Source: Planctomycetota bacterium
GTDB taxonomy: Bacteria; Planctomycetota; UBA1135; GCA-002686595
DNA: 64,000 bases
Direction of reading: 5' to 3'
Assembly: GCA_016872755.1 (NCBI GenBank)
Contig: VGZE01000001.1
Span: 1-64,000 of the forward strand
Made by a program: the position numbers and the translations under genes. The notes below the pieces were generated by a model. The model did not search any database. It was not told the origin of the DNA and saw only the letters and a list, made by a program, of their open reading frames with translations. Below, one piece after another: positions 40,303 to 49,780 of the stretch (the stretch's first letter is position 1; each line of letters starts with the position of its first letter).

Positions 40303-40941
40303 ATGCCTGCCCCGCCCACGAGTCGAGGGCGGGTGGTCTCGCGCCTATGCGGGGCCACCTGTTCCGCCGTCCTGCTGCTCGTCCCCGCGAGTTGGGCCTT
40401 CGTTCCCGCGCCGCCGGGATCGCCGGCGCGCGCGAACGCGCTGGCCGGACTCACCTCGGAGTATCAGATCAAGGCAGAGGTGTTGTCGCGCATTGCGAGG
40501 TACACGCGCTGGCCCGACTCGGCCTTCGCTGACAAGAACACTCCGTTCGTCATCGCCGTGCTCGGCAAGGATCCGTTCGGCAACCATCTCGAGAACGCCT
40601 TCGAGGGCCAGCGCATCGCTGACCGCCGCATCGTGTTCGTGCGCACGACCGAAGCGGTCGGCTTGGGCAACGCGCAGCTCGTCTTCGTCGCGGGCCGCGA
40701 CGAGAAGGTGCAGGAGAAGTCCATCGCGCATTTCGCCGGCCAGCCGGTGCTGTTGGTCACGGACACGCTGCGCGGTGCCGAGCTGGGCGCGCAAGTGGGG
40801 TTCTACCTCGAGTCGCAGAGGCTGCGCTTCGCCATCAGCACGGGCAGCGCCAAGAAGGCGGGTCTCGAGATGAGCTCGGAGCTCTTGAAGCTCGCCAAGA
40901 TCGTCGCACTCCCCTCCGCGAGCGGGGAGGTCGCGCAGTGA
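40303..40941 (+). CDS. YfiR/HmsC-family periplasmic protein
   Basis: In Pseudomonas, YfiR is a periplasmic repressor of a membrane signalling enzyme. This protein has a signal peptide ([14 protein letters not shown]). The family pattern follows: [20 protein letters not shown] at the start, VLLVTDT in the middle and [20 protein letters not shown] near the end. About 212 residues. The start could be the GTG at 40288 or the ATG at 40303. Its stop overlaps the kinase start (GTGA), so it is coupled to the kinase. It probably reports a periplasmic signal to it. Confidence 0.85.
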   Translation: MPAPPTSRGRVVSRLCGATCSAVLLLVPASWAFVPAPPGSPARANALAGLTSEYQIKAEVLSRIARYTRWPDSAFADKNTPFVIAVLGKDPFGNHLENAFEGQRIADRRIVFVRTTEAVGLGNAQLVFVAGRDEKVQEKSIAHFAGQPVLLVTDTLRGAELGAQVGFYLESQRLRFAISTGSAKKAGLEMSSELLKLAKIVALPSASGEVAQ

Positions 40942-43334
40942 ACGCCTTCGTGCGCCGCAGCTCGTTCGGCCGCAAGCTCTCGGCGATCATCGTCGGCACG
41001 AGCAGCGCCGCCCTGCTGTTGGGCGCGTGCGCATTCTTGCTGCTGGGCTGGTCGACCGCTCGCCAGACGCTCGTCGACGACCTGCACCTGATGGCCGACG
41101 TGTTGGGCACGAACATGCGTTCGGCGCTGGATTTCGACGACCAGCGCTTCGTCGAGGAAGAGCTCGCCAAGCTGTCTCGCCACTCGCACCTGCAATATGC
41201 GTGCGTGTTCGACGAGAACGGGAAGCAGTTCGCCGCATGGTCCGCGAGGGCCGACCTGGATGTGGAGCCGCCGACCGCGACGATGGTGAATTCCTCGCCG
41301 TTCGGCGACGGCCTCGTGCGCGTCACGCACCCGATCGAGGTGGGAGACACGGCGGTCGGCGCGCTGTTCCTGCAATGCGACGACTCGCAGGTCCGCGCGC
41401 GCCTGATGCAGATCTTCGAGCTGGTCGGCGCGGGCTGGTTGGTCTGCGTCGGGCTGTCATGGCTGCTCGCGCAGCGGCTGCAGGCGCGCATCTCGGCACC
41501 GCTGGTGGCGCTCTCCTCGACTGCGCGCAGCATCAGCGAACAGCGCGACTACTCGCTGCGCGCACGCCTCAGCTCGGACGACGAGGTCGGCGAGCTGGTC
41601 GACTCGTTCAACACGATGTTGAGCGAGATCCACACGCGCGACGAAGAACTGGCGAGCCACCGCAATCGCCTCGAGGATGAAGTGCGCACGCGAACAGCCG
41701 ACCTGGAGGACCTCAACCGCCAGCTGCGCGTCTCGATGGAAGAAGCCAAGGCCGCCACCGTGGCCAAGTCGCAGTTCCTCGCCAACATGAGCCACGAGAT
41801 CCGCACGCCGATGAACGGGGTCATCGGCATGACGACCGTGCTGCTCGATACCGATCTCGACCAGCACCAGCGCGACATCGCCGGAACGGTCCTGCAGAGC
41901 GCCGAGGCGCTGCTCGGCCTGCTCAACGACATCCTGGACTTCTCCAAGATCGAGGCGGGCCGCCTGGAGCTGGAGTCGATCGAATTCCCGCTGCGGCCGC
42001 TGGTCGAGGACTGCGTGCAGACGCTGTCGAGCCGCTCCACGGAGAAGCGCGTCGAGCTGATCAGCATGATCGCGCGCGACGTGCCCGAGTGCCTGCGCGG
42101 CGATCCTTCGCGCCTGCGACAGATCCTGCTGAACCTCGTCGGCAACGCTCTCAAATTCACACAACAGGGCGAGGTCGTGATCGAGGTCAGCCGTTGCGCG
42201 CGGCCCGAGGGGGCCGAGCCGCGGCTGCGCTTCAACGTGCGCGACACGGGCGTCGGAATCCCGGCCGACCGCCTCTCGCGCCTGTTCCAGTTGTTCTCGC
42301 AGGTCGACGCCTCGACCACGCGGCGGTTCGGCGGCACGGGCCTGGGCCTGGCGATCAGCCGCTCGCTGGTGCACATGATGAAGGGCGACATCGGCGTCGA
42401 GAGCGAGGAAGGCAAGGGTTCGACCTTTTGGTTCGAACTGCCGCTCCTGGAAGTCGCCGCCGACGGCTGGCCGAGCGCGCCGTTGCCGCGGCAAGTCCCG
42501 CGCGCGAGCGTGCTGGTGGTCGATGACAACGCGACCAACCGGCGCGTCGTGCAGGAGTACGCGGCCAATTGGTGCAGCCGCTGTGACCTCGCCGCGGACG
42601 CCGAGGAAGGGCTGGCCAAGCTGCACGCAGCCCGCAATGGCGGCGAGCCGTACGCGCTGGTCTTCGTCGATCACGACATGCCCGGAATCGACGGCGAGGA
42701 ATTCGGAAAGCGCGTCACGCGCGACCCCGAACTGGCGGGCACGCCGATGGTGATGCTGACCTCGCTGGGCGGCGCCGCGGACGTCGAGCGCATGCAGGCG
42801 ATCGGGTTCGCCGCCTATCTGGTGAAGCCGCTGCGCATGGCGCGCTTCGAGGAGTGCCTGAAGGCGCTGTTGAGCGGCCGCAACGCGCCCAAGCGGCTGG
42901 GGACAGGGATCCTGACCGACGCGCGGCTGGAGCAGGCCGGTGCGCGCACCGCGCGCATCCTGGTGGCCGAGGACAATGAAGTGAACCAGAAGGTCGCGCG
43001 CGCGCTGCTCGCCAAGCTCGGCTACTCCTGCGAGGTCGCGCCCGACGGCCTGCGCACGATCGAGGCCCTGTCGAAGTCAGCCTTCGACCTGGTGCTGATG
43101 GACTGCCAGATGCCCGAGTGCGACGGCTACGAGGCCACGCGACGGCTGCGCGCGGCCGGCGTGCGCACGCCGATCGTCGCGATGACCGCCAACTCGATGA
43201 CCGGGGATCGCGAGAGGTGCCTGGAAGCCGGCATGGACGATTTCATCTCGAAACCGGTCTCTCCGGCGGCGCTGGCGGCGATCGTCGAGCGCTGGCTGGG
43301 CGCGACCTCGGCGCACGGGCAGACGGCGGCGTAG
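40938..43334 (+). CDS. Hybrid sensor histidine kinase with two receiver domains
   Basis: 798 residues. TM1 at about 14-37, periplasmic sensor at about 38-158 (CHASE8-like), TM2 at about 160-178, HAMP at about 180-232, coiled coil. HisKA has phospho-His286 ([12 protein letters not shown]). The HATPase has [15 protein letters not shown] and [10 protein letters not shown]. Receiver 1 has VVDDN and Asp578 (FVDHDMPG); receiver 2 has AEDN and Asp722 (LMDCQMPE). No Hpt domain and no output domain, so a separate phosphotransfer protein or regulator is needed. Coupled to the YfiR-like gene. The first receiver has DHDMPG, a usual acceptor site. Confidence 0.93.
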   Translation: MNAFVRRSSFGRKLSAIIVGTSSAALLLGACAFLLLGWSTARQTLVDDLHLMADVLGTNMRSALDFDDQRFVEEELAKLSRHSHLQYACVFDENGKQFAAWSARADLDVEPPTATMVNSSPFGDGLVRVTHPIEVGDTAVGALFLQCDDSQVRARLMQIFELVGAGWLVCVGLSWLLAQRLQARISAPLVALSSTARSISEQRDYSLRARLSSDDEVGELVDSFNTMLSEIHTRDEELASHRNRLEDEVRTRTADLEDLNRQLRVSMEEAKAATVAKSQFLANMSHEIRTPMNGVIGMTTVLLDTDLDQHQRDIAGTVLQSAEALLGLLNDILDFSKIEAGRLELESIEFPLRPLVEDCVQTLSSRSTEKRVELISMIARDVPECLRGDPSRLRQILLNLVGNALKFTQQGEVVIEVSRCARPEGAEPRLRFNVRDTGVGIPADRLSRLFQLFSQVDASTTRRFGGTGLGLAISRSLVHMMKGDIGVESEEGKGSTFWFELPLLEVAADGWPSAPLPRQVPRASVLVVDDNATNRRVVQEYAANWCSRCDLAADAEEGLAKLHAARNGGEPYALVFVDHDMPGIDGEEFGKRVTRDPELAGTPMVMLTSLGGAADVERMQAIGFAAYLVKPLRMARFEECLKALLSGRNAPKRLGTGILTDARLEQAGARTARILVAEDNEVNQKVARALLAKLGYSCEVAPDGLRTIEALSKSAFDLVLMDCQMPECDGYEATRRLRAAGVRTPIVAMTANSMTGDRERCLEAGMDDFISKPVSPAALAAIVERWLGATSAHGQTAA

Positions 43335-43359
43335 CCCGAGCCTGCCGGCCTCTCGCGGG

Positions 43360-43476
43360 TCAGCGCAGCTTGTTGTAGAGCGTGCACAGCGAGATCCCGA
43401 GCGAAGCGGCAGCGGCTCGCTTGTCACCGGCGTGGCGCTCGATGGCTGCCGCGTGGAGTGAATATCGGTCCCGCAT
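43360..43476 (-). pseudogene. Relic of an NtrC-type response regulator (Fis-like HTH only)
   Basis: A 38-codon frame on the minus strand, ATG at 43476, stop at 43360. The C-terminal part reads IERHAGDKRAAAASLGISLC then TLYNKLR, the classic C-terminal helix-turn-helix of NtrC/Fis proteins (AGNKxxAAxxLGISxxTLYxKL). A stop codon lies just upstream of the ATG and no AAA domain remains; the region above is the start of another gene. It is either the surviving tail of a deleted sigma54 regulator or a tiny stand-alone HTH peptide. It sits directly after the hybrid kinase on the opposite strand. Confidence 0.7.
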
Positions 43477-43497
43477 GCCCTACATGCTCCCGGTGAG

Positions 43498-44574
43498 ATG
43501 GCCATGATGATCGCAAGCGTCGCGTCGGCATTGCCCGAGAACGTGTACCCGCAGGCCGTTCTGAGCGAGTACCTGAAGGGCGTCTGGTCGGACCGGCCCG
43601 AGATCCTGCGCAGGATGGACACGCTGCACGAGAACGTGCAGGTCGAGCAGCGCCACATCGCGCTGCCGCTCGAGCGTTATGCCGGGCTGCGCACGTTCAG
43701 CGATTTCAACGCCGCATGGATCGAGCAGGCGTTGCTGCTCGGCGAGCGCGCCCTGGACGAGGCACTGCGGCGCGCGGGCCTCGCGCCGCGCGATGTCGAC
43801 GCGATCTACTTCTCGACCGTGACGGGGCTCGCCAGCCCCTCCATCGACGCCCGCCTGGTCAATCGCATGGGATTGCGTGCCGACGTCAAGCGCAATCCGC
43901 TCTTCGGGCTCGGCTGCGTGGCCGGCGCCGCCGCGGTCTCGCGCGCTGCCGACTACGTGCGCGCGTTCCCCTCCCACGTCGCGGTCGTGCTGACGATCGA
44001 GCTGTGCTCACTGACCCTGCAACGCGAGGATCCGTCGATCGCCAACGTGATCAGTTCGGGCCTGTTCGGCGACGGGGCCTGCGCGGCGGTCGTGGTCGGC
44101 GCGGAACGCGGCCGCGCGCTCGACCCGCGTGCGGAGCCAGGTCCGCGCGTGCGCGCGACGCGCTCGGTGTTCTACCCGGATACCGAGGACGTGATGGGGT
44201 GGAGCATCGGCACGCACGGCTTCCGCATCGTGCTCTCGGCCCAGGTTCCGGAGGTCGCGCGCGAGCGCGTGCGGCCGGACCTCGACCGTTTCCTCGGCGA
44301 ACACGGGCTCACGCGCTCCGACGTTCGTTCGTGGGTCTGCCACCCGGGCGGCCCGAAGGTGCTGCAGGCGCTCGAGCAGGGCTTGGAGCTCGCTCCCGAC
44401 GCGCTCGCGCTGTCCTGGGACAGCCTGCGGCGCGCCGGCAACCTATCCAGCGCGAGCGTGCTGTTGATCCTCGAGCAGACGCTGGAGCGCGCGCGCCCCA
44501 GCGCCGGATCGCCGGGCGTGATGCTCGCGATGGGTCCCGGCTTCTGCTCCGAGTTCCTGCTGCTCGGCTGGTGA
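43498..44574 (+). CDS. Type III polyketide synthase (chalcone-synthase fold)
   Basis: Condenses an acyl-CoA starter with malonyl-CoA units to make an alkylpyrone, resorcinol or phloroglucinol; bacterial examples often make membrane phenolic lipids. 358 residues with the complete catalytic triad: Cys140 (LFGLGCVAGAAA), His282 (CHPGGPKVLQ) and Asn315 (AGNLSSASVL). Also GFGS-like MGPGFCSEF near the end. The start at 43498 is one of several close ATGs. The CMD-like gene follows 42 bases later. The product cannot be told from sequence. Confidence 0.92.
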   Translation: MAMMIASVASALPENVYPQAVLSEYLKGVWSDRPEILRRMDTLHENVQVEQRHIALPLERYAGLRTFSDFNAAWIEQALLLGERALDEALRRAGLAPRDVDAIYFSTVTGLASPSIDARLVNRMGLRADVKRNPLFGLGCVAGAAAVSRAADYVRAFPSHVAVVLTIELCSLTLQREDPSIANVISSGLFGDGACAAVVVGAERGRALDPRAEPGPRVRATRSVFYPDTEDVMGWSIGTHGFRIVLSAQVPEVARERVRPDLDRFLGEHGLTRSDVRSWVCHPGGPKVLQALEQGLELAPDALALSWDSLRRAGNLSSASVLLILEQTLERARPSAGSPGVMLAMGPGFCSEFLLLGW

Positions 44575-44616
44575 GAGCGTGCCGCTGCGCGGCGCTCCTG
44601 CTAGCTTGCACGCCGC

Positions 44617-45219
44617 ATGGCCCTCACGGACCAGGAACGGCGCCTGATCCGCGTCTCGGTCGCGATCGTGCTCGGCCACTGGGACCAGTTGCGCCGGCTG
44701 CGCACCGAAGCGCCGGCCGGCGAACCCGACCGAGCCTGGCGCGAGGCGGTGCTGCAGACGCACCTGTTCGCCGGCTTCCCGAGGCTGGTCGAGGCCTACA
44801 GCCAGCTCGAGGCGGTCGGCGGGCTCGGCGCTCCCGATGCGGACGAGGTGCTGCGCGAGCCGAGCGACCCCGCGCGCGGACGCGAGCTGTTCGAGCGCAT
44901 CTATGCGGGGGCCTCGCCCGCGGTGCTCGCGTTCCTCGAACGCCAGCACCCTGACTACGCGGATTGGATCCTCGGACACGCGTACGGGCGCGTGCTGATG
45001 CGACCGGGACTCGGCGCGGACCGCCGCGAGCTGCTGGCCTGCGCGTGCCTGGCCGCGCTCGGGCAGGACCGTCAGCTCGGCAGCCACGCGCGCGGCGCGC
45101 TGCGCTGTGGAGCCACGTCGACGGAGCTGACCGAAACGCTCGAGACGGCCGCGCCGGACATCGGCACGCGCGCGCTGGCCGCCGCGCGCAACGTGGTGCG
45201 CGAGCTGGCCGCGCGCTGA
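44617..45219 (+). CDS. Carboxymuconolactone decarboxylase-like (AhpD-fold) protein
   Basis: 200 residues, all helix. The first half contains REAVLQTHLFAGFPRLVEAY, the second RRELLACACLAALGQDRQLG and SHARGALRCGATSTELTETL, the two halves of a CMD domain as in PcaC. No CxxC peroxidase pair is seen, so an AhpD-type thiol activity is unlikely. The substrate is unknown. It probably works with the type III polyketide synthase upstream, for example on the ring product; this is inference from position only. Confidence 0.8.
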   Translation: MALTDQERRLIRVSVAIVLGHWDQLRRLRTEAPAGEPDRAWREAVLQTHLFAGFPRLVEAYSQLEAVGGLGAPDADEVLREPSDPARGRELFERIYAGASPAVLAFLERQHPDYADWILGHAYGRVLMRPGLGADRRELLACACLAALGQDRQLGSHARGALRCGATSTELTETLETAAPDIGTRALAAARNVVRELAAR

Positions 45220-45384
45220 GTCCGAAGCGCGCGATCCTCGCGCGGAATTTCCGAGCTCCCCCGCCACCGTCGCGTGCGCGCTGCATCCGGAGCTTTGCGG
45301 GGGCGAGCCGTCGCGCTCATGGCGGGCACGAGGGCAGGTCGCTCCGCGGCACGCGGGAAGGGCCCGCACGAAGGAGACGATGCG

Positions 45385-46251
45385 ATGAAGTGGAACTCGA
45401 GTCCGGAGGTCGTTCCGAACCTGGTGCGCTGGATCAGTGTGGTGGCGCTGTTGGTCTCGGCGCTGGGATGTGGGAGCCCGCCCGGGTCCAAAAGGGAGTT
45501 GCAGCTGAACGAGGGTGGCATTTCCTTCAAGCACGAGCAGGGCGTCGTGCCCGCGCCGACGACGCTCAGCCTGCCCAAGGGAATCTGCGCTTGCGTCGTT
45601 CACTATGACGCCGCCGCGAAGCCGGTCGAGGCACCGAAGGAACTCTCGGGCGCCAGTTCGGTGATCCCATTCGTGAACAACACGCATCAAGCGATCTGGA
45701 TTTATGCGTGCGAGGACACGACCGCACAGAATCCGTGCAAGACGCCCCCGGCCGCGCGCGCATCGAGCCTGTACGACGATGCATCACTTGCAGGCACGCA
45801 AGGACAGGCAGGAGGTCCCTCCGCAGCGCTCCTCGAGCCGAGCGAAGTCTGGCTCTACCGGCCGTTCGTGGCGGGCGGCGAGCCCGGCCAATGGTTGTGC
45901 GCGCGGGTCGGCGGCGCGTGGGAACCGGCCTTGCAGACACTGTCCGGGCTGCTCGACACGGGACCCACTCAGAACTGTCCGCCGCACGTCCAGATCAAGT
46001 ACTGGGTCCGTTTCGACGGCCAGTCCTTCACGCTGATCGACAACGAGCCGATCGCGACGGATACGCTCACCTGGAACGGCAGTCCGGTAGCGCTCGTCGC
46101 GAGCGAGCAGGCCGGCTGGCACATGGCGAGCTGCGCGCTCTCCACCGCGCCGGTCGACTACGCCGTGCCCGGGGAGAACCTCGTGCAGATCGCGTACGAG
46201 CCGCTCGGCGGACCGGTCACGCCGCTCGAAGTGCGCTACACGATCGAGTGA
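45385..46251 (+). CDS. Putative lipoprotein of unknown function
   Basis: 288 residues. The lipobox-type signal VVALLVSALGC (Cys at about residue 33) predicts a lipid anchor. The start is the ATG at 45385, chosen because AAGGAG lies 8 bases before it; the frame is open to 45274. The mature part has eight or so cysteines and aromatic-rich beta stretches (VIPFVNNTHQAIWIYACED, HVQIKYWVRFDGQSFTLIDN). No family recognised. Convergent with the Ser/Thr kinase, 63 bases away. Confidence 0.78.
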   Translation: MKWNSSPEVVPNLVRWISVVALLVSALGCGSPPGSKRELQLNEGGISFKHEQGVVPAPTTLSLPKGICACVVHYDAAAKPVEAPKELSGASSVIPFVNNTHQAIWIYACEDTTAQNPCKTPPAARASSLYDDASLAGTQGQAGGPSAALLEPSEVWLYRPFVAGGEPGQWLCARVGGAWEPALQTLSGLLDTGPTQNCPPHVQIKYWVRFDGQSFTLIDNEPIATDTLTWNGSPVALVASEQAGWHMASCALSTAPVDYAVPGENLVQIAYEPLGGPVTPLEVRYTIE

Positions 46252-46314
46252 GCGCGGTGTGACCGTCGCGCGCGGCGCCGCCCCCCACGGGACCGGCGCG
46301 CTTCGCGCGATGCA

Positions 46315-49300
46315 TCAGGGCCGGTGCGCCGTGATCGAAATTCCGGTCAGGCGCACCGGCTCCCACGACCACAGCCGCACGCGCGTGTCGTCCGAGGCGG
46401 CACCGGACAAGTTGAAACGCCCCAGGCGCGCGCCATCTAGGTCGACCACGACGCGCCCCTGCGCGCGTCGGACCTCGATGCGCAACTGGTGGCGCGCGCC
46501 GCGGATCAAGCCGTTCTCGATCGTGCGCGCATCGGCCGAATCGATCTTCGCCAGCAGCTCTTCGATGCCTCCGCTGACGCCGACCCAGCCGGGAGCGGTC
46601 CGGCTCGGCAGTCCCGCGCCGAGCAGCGCGACGGTCACGCCGCCGATCGAGGCAGCGAACAGGCGCGGGGGACCGTCCTCGAAGCACTGATCGAGTTCGA
46701 GCGTGAGCTCGAGGTTCGCGGCGGTGTCGAGCAAGGGCGCGAGATCCAGGCTCGGTCCCGGCTCGCGCGGCAGGTCGGCCAGCCGCGCCACCGAGGTGCT
46801 GCGCGACCAGCCCAGGCCGTCCGCGCTCCACGTGCCGTGCTCGAACGGCGCGCTCTCGGCCGTCTCGAAGGTGTAGCGCAGTCGGGCGCGGCCCTCGGTC
46901 AGGAACTGCAGCGAATCGGGCCGCATCCGCGCGCGCAGCGCCTCGCGCCACTGCGACTCCGACTGTGGCGCCTGTTGGGTGGTGCTCGCGTCGAGGGCCG
47001 TGCGTTGCGCGCGCAACCAATCCCGCCGCGCCGCCACCTCCTTGACGCCGAGGTAGTGATCGAGCAACTGCTGCACGACCTCGCGCGCGCGTTCGCGCTC
47101 GCGCGGATCCGCGGCCCAGCGCTCGGCCTTGGCGAGCAGCGCGCGCGCCTCGAGCACGCGCCGATCGCTGCGCGCCTGCAGCAAGTCCCGGGCGCGGCGC
47201 ACGCGCTCGCGCAGTTCCTCCAGCAGCGGATCCTCGAGCGAGGGATCGAGCGCGTCGATCGTCGCGCCGGCGGCCTCGACCGCGCCCTCCCGGGTCTGAA
47301 CGACCGCGGCATCGAGCGGATCAACGGCGCCGGCGAGTGCCGCCAGCGCGAGCAGGTCGGCGGTCGTCACGAGCGGGTCCTCCTGGTCGGCGCGCTGAAC
47401 GCCCCTGCGGCAAAGGCGCAGGCCGTACTCGGCCGAGGTGCGCTCGTTGGCGATGCGCAGTCCGTCCGCGAGCGGGTCGACGGTCGCGCGCAACGCGCCG
47501 CGCACCGAGATGGAGTTGACCTGCAACGTGATCCACTGTCCGGCCATGTTGCGCGCGCCTTCGGCCGCGCGCTCCAGGAGCCGCTGGGCACGCTCGAGCT
47601 CGCGCAGGCGCAGCTCGATCCGCTCGGCCACCACGCGGCCGGCCTCTTCGCCCGATTCGTCCGTCCACACCGACAGATCCGCGGCGCGCGCGTCCCAGTA
47701 CGCGCGCACCACGGCATAGTCGCGCCGCCGCCACGCCTCTTCGGTGGCGAGCTCGTCCAGCCAGGTGAACAGTGCATCGACCGACTCGCGCCGCAGTCCC
47801 GGCGCACCCGAACGCAGCCGGTTCTCGCGCTCGCGCAGCTCGAAGCAGCTCTGCTCGAGCTGGCGGCGCCAGGTGTCCGCCGAAGAGAGCGCCTGCGCGC
47901 GGTCGAGCCCGCGCGTTTCCAACTCCTGCGACCATTCGGCGCGCAGCCGCGTTGCGGCGCCGCTGACGCGCCCGCCGGCCAGGTCCCCTTCCAATTCGAG
48001 CGCGCGCCGCGCGATCCAGGTCGCCAAGCCCTGGTCGAGCTCGTGCCAATCGCGCTCGATCCGCGCGCGGCTCGCCGCCAACAGCGCCAGCGCGGGAGCC
48101 GTCGCCTCGTTGCGCGAGGCCTCCGGCAGACCGGACGCGTCCAAACGCGCTCGCGAGCAAAGCGCCGGACCGTCGACCGACGTGAGTTCCTGGGCATCGC
48201 GCCAGCGCTGCAATCCGACCGCGCGATCGATCTCGGGGAGCAGCGCTTCGCGAACGTGCGAACTCAGGCGCGCGGCGGCCTCGCGCTCGCACTCCAGCGT
48301 GCGCGCCTTGATGCGTTCCTCGAGCGGCGCGAACCAGGCGCCGAACTCCGCGGGCAGGTTGGCCGCGGTGAACCCGGTGCGCTGCGGCAGGCGCGTCGAC
48401 AGCTCCGTCTCGAACGCCGCGCGCGCCGCCACGATCGAACCGGCGGCGAGCAGCGGATCGAGGCGGTCCCCGACCTCGGCGTTCAGACGCTCGAGCTCGT
48501 CGCGCAGGAGTCCGCGTGCGCGCGCCTGCACGGCGGTCCAGCGCTCGTACTGCCCCGGCGGCAACGCGGCCTGCAACGCGACCAGGTCGGCCAGCGCTCC
48601 GGCCAGCTTCGCGCCGCCCTCGTCCGCTCGCACGGCCACCGCTTCCAGCGGTTCGTAGCGGCTGTCCGCGTCGGGTCCGAAGGTCTGGACCTGGAGCAGC
48701 CACCAGCCCACCAACACCAGCGCGACTCCGGCGCCGACGACCGCTCGCACGGCCCACGCGGGCCAACCACCCTCGAGCGGCTCGAGCGCGCCCTCACGCA
48801 CCTTGGGCTTGCGGCGCTCGCGCACGCGCTCGAGATCGGCGATCAGCTCGGCGGGCGTCTGGTAGCGCAGATCGAGCGAGCGCGACAGGCACTTGCGCAG
48901 CACCAGTGCGAGACCGGGCGACAACTCGGGCTCCAGCACCAGCGGATCTGGAATTGGCGCGTACAACACGCCGCTCAGAACCTCCGCCAGGCTCGAACCG
49001 CCGAAGGGCGGCCGACCGCAGAGCGCGTGGAAGAAGGTGCCGCCCAGCGACCAGATGTCGGTGCGTATGTCGACGGAGCTCGGATCCTTCGACTGCTCGG
49101 GACTGATGTAGTGCGGCGTGCCGAGCGTGCCCTCCGAGCCGGTCAGCGACGGATCGGTCTCGGCGAAGGCGAGACCGAGGTCCGCCAGGCGCGCGTTGCC
49201 GGTGCGGTCGATCAGGATGTTCGCCGGCTTGATGTCGCGGTGAACGACAGCGTGCTCGTGCATGTGCGCGAGCGCTTCGGCGAGCTGGATGAACAGGCGC

Positions 49301-49707
49301 AGCGCCTCGCGCTCGTTCAGCCGCCCCTCTTGTCTCAGGCGCAGCGCGAGGCTCGGTCCATCGACGAGTTCCATCGCGAACCACCACAGGCCGCCCTGCT
49401 GGCCCATGTCGATGGCGGAGACGATGTGCGGGTGCGCGAGGCGAGCGGTGGTGCGGGCCTCGCGCTGCAAGCGCTGGATCGTGCGCGTCTTGGCCGACAG
49501 CTCGCGGTGGATGACCTTGAGCGCGACCTCGCGATCGACGGCGGTCTGGCGCGCGCGGTAGACGGTGCCGGTCGCGCCGCGACCGATGACCGACTCGATC
49601 TCGTAGCCGGGGATGTCGGGGAAGGGACTGGAGCGGCCGGGCGCGCGGTTGGGATCGGCGGGAACCTGGCCGCCATCGCTCGTGCTATTGGGGAGTTCCG
49701 GGGACAT
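46315..49707 (-). CDS. Membrane-anchored Ser/Thr protein kinase (PknB type), large outer domain
   Basis: 1130 residues. Kinase domain at about 35-295: glycine loop IGRGATGTVYRA, Lys64 (VALKVIH), catalytic Asp158 (HRDIKPAN), Mg-binding DLG at 176-178 instead of DFG, and GTPHYISPEQ. One membrane helix at about 318-340. The outer part of nearly 800 residues is dominated by Arg/Glu/Ala-rich helices that look like long coiled coil. It ends with about 170 residues of a beta-rich, lectin-like fold (RYTFETAESAPFEHGTWSAD, VSGGIEELLAKI). Likely senses envelope state. The FHA-sigma54 activator gene lies 73 bases upstream on the same strand. Confidence 0.9.
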   Translation of the reverse strand: MSPELPNSTSDGGQVPADPNRAPGRSSPFPDIPGYEIESVIGRGATGTVYRARQTAVDREVALKVIHRELSAKTRTIQRLQREARTTARLAHPHIVSAIDMGQQGGLWWFAMELVDGPSLALRLRQEGRLNEREALRLFIQLAEALAHMHEHAVVHRDIKPANILIDRTGNARLADLGLAFAETDPSLTGSEGTLGTPHYISPEQSKDPSSVDIRTDIWSLGGTFFHALCGRPPFGGSSLAEVLSGVLYAPIPDPLVLEPELSPGLALVLRKCLSRSLDLRYQTPAELIADLERVRERRKPKVREGALEPLEGGWPAWAVRAVVGAGVALVLVGWWLLQVQTFGPDADSRYEPLEAVAVRADEGGAKLAGALADLVALQAALPPGQYERWTAVQARARGLLRDELERLNAEVGDRLDPLLAAGSIVAARAAFETELSTRLPQRTGFTAANLPAEFGAWFAPLEERIKARTLECEREAAARLSSHVREALLPEIDRAVGLQRWRDAQELTSVDGPALCSRARLDASGLPEASRNEATAPALALLAASRARIERDWHELDQGLATWIARRALELEGDLAGGRVSGAATRLRAEWSQELETRGLDRAQALSSADTWRRQLEQSCFELRERENRLRSGAPGLRRESVDALFTWLDELATEEAWRRRDYAVVRAYWDARAADLSVWTDESGEEAGRVVAERIELRLRELERAQRLLERAAEGARNMAGQWITLQVNSISVRGALRATVDPLADGLRIANERTSAEYGLRLCRRGVQRADQEDPLVTTADLLALAALAGAVDPLDAAVVQTREGAVEAAGATIDALDPSLEDPLLEELRERVRRARDLLQARSDRRVLEARALLAKAERWAADPRERERAREVVQQLLDHYLGVKEVAARRDWLRAQRTALDASTTQQAPQSESQWREALRARMRPDSLQFLTEGRARLRYTFETAESAPFEHGTWSADGLGWSRSTSVARLADLPREPGPSLDLAPLLDTAANLELTLELDQCFEDGPPRLFAASIGGVTVALLGAGLPSRTAPGWVGVSGGIEELLAKIDSADARTIENGLIRGARHQLRIEVRRAQGRVVVDLDGARLGRFNLSGAASDDTRVRLWSWEPVRLTGISITAHRP

Positions 49708-49780
49708 CGCGGGGCGCCCTCACGATACCGCTGCCGCGTGGCAAGGGTACCGCGCGAAAACCCGGCAAGCGCAGCTGTCC

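Noticed and set aside
44617-45219. AhpD-type alkylhydroperoxidase activity for the CMD-like protein
   Set aside because: The CxxC pair needed for that activity is not present.
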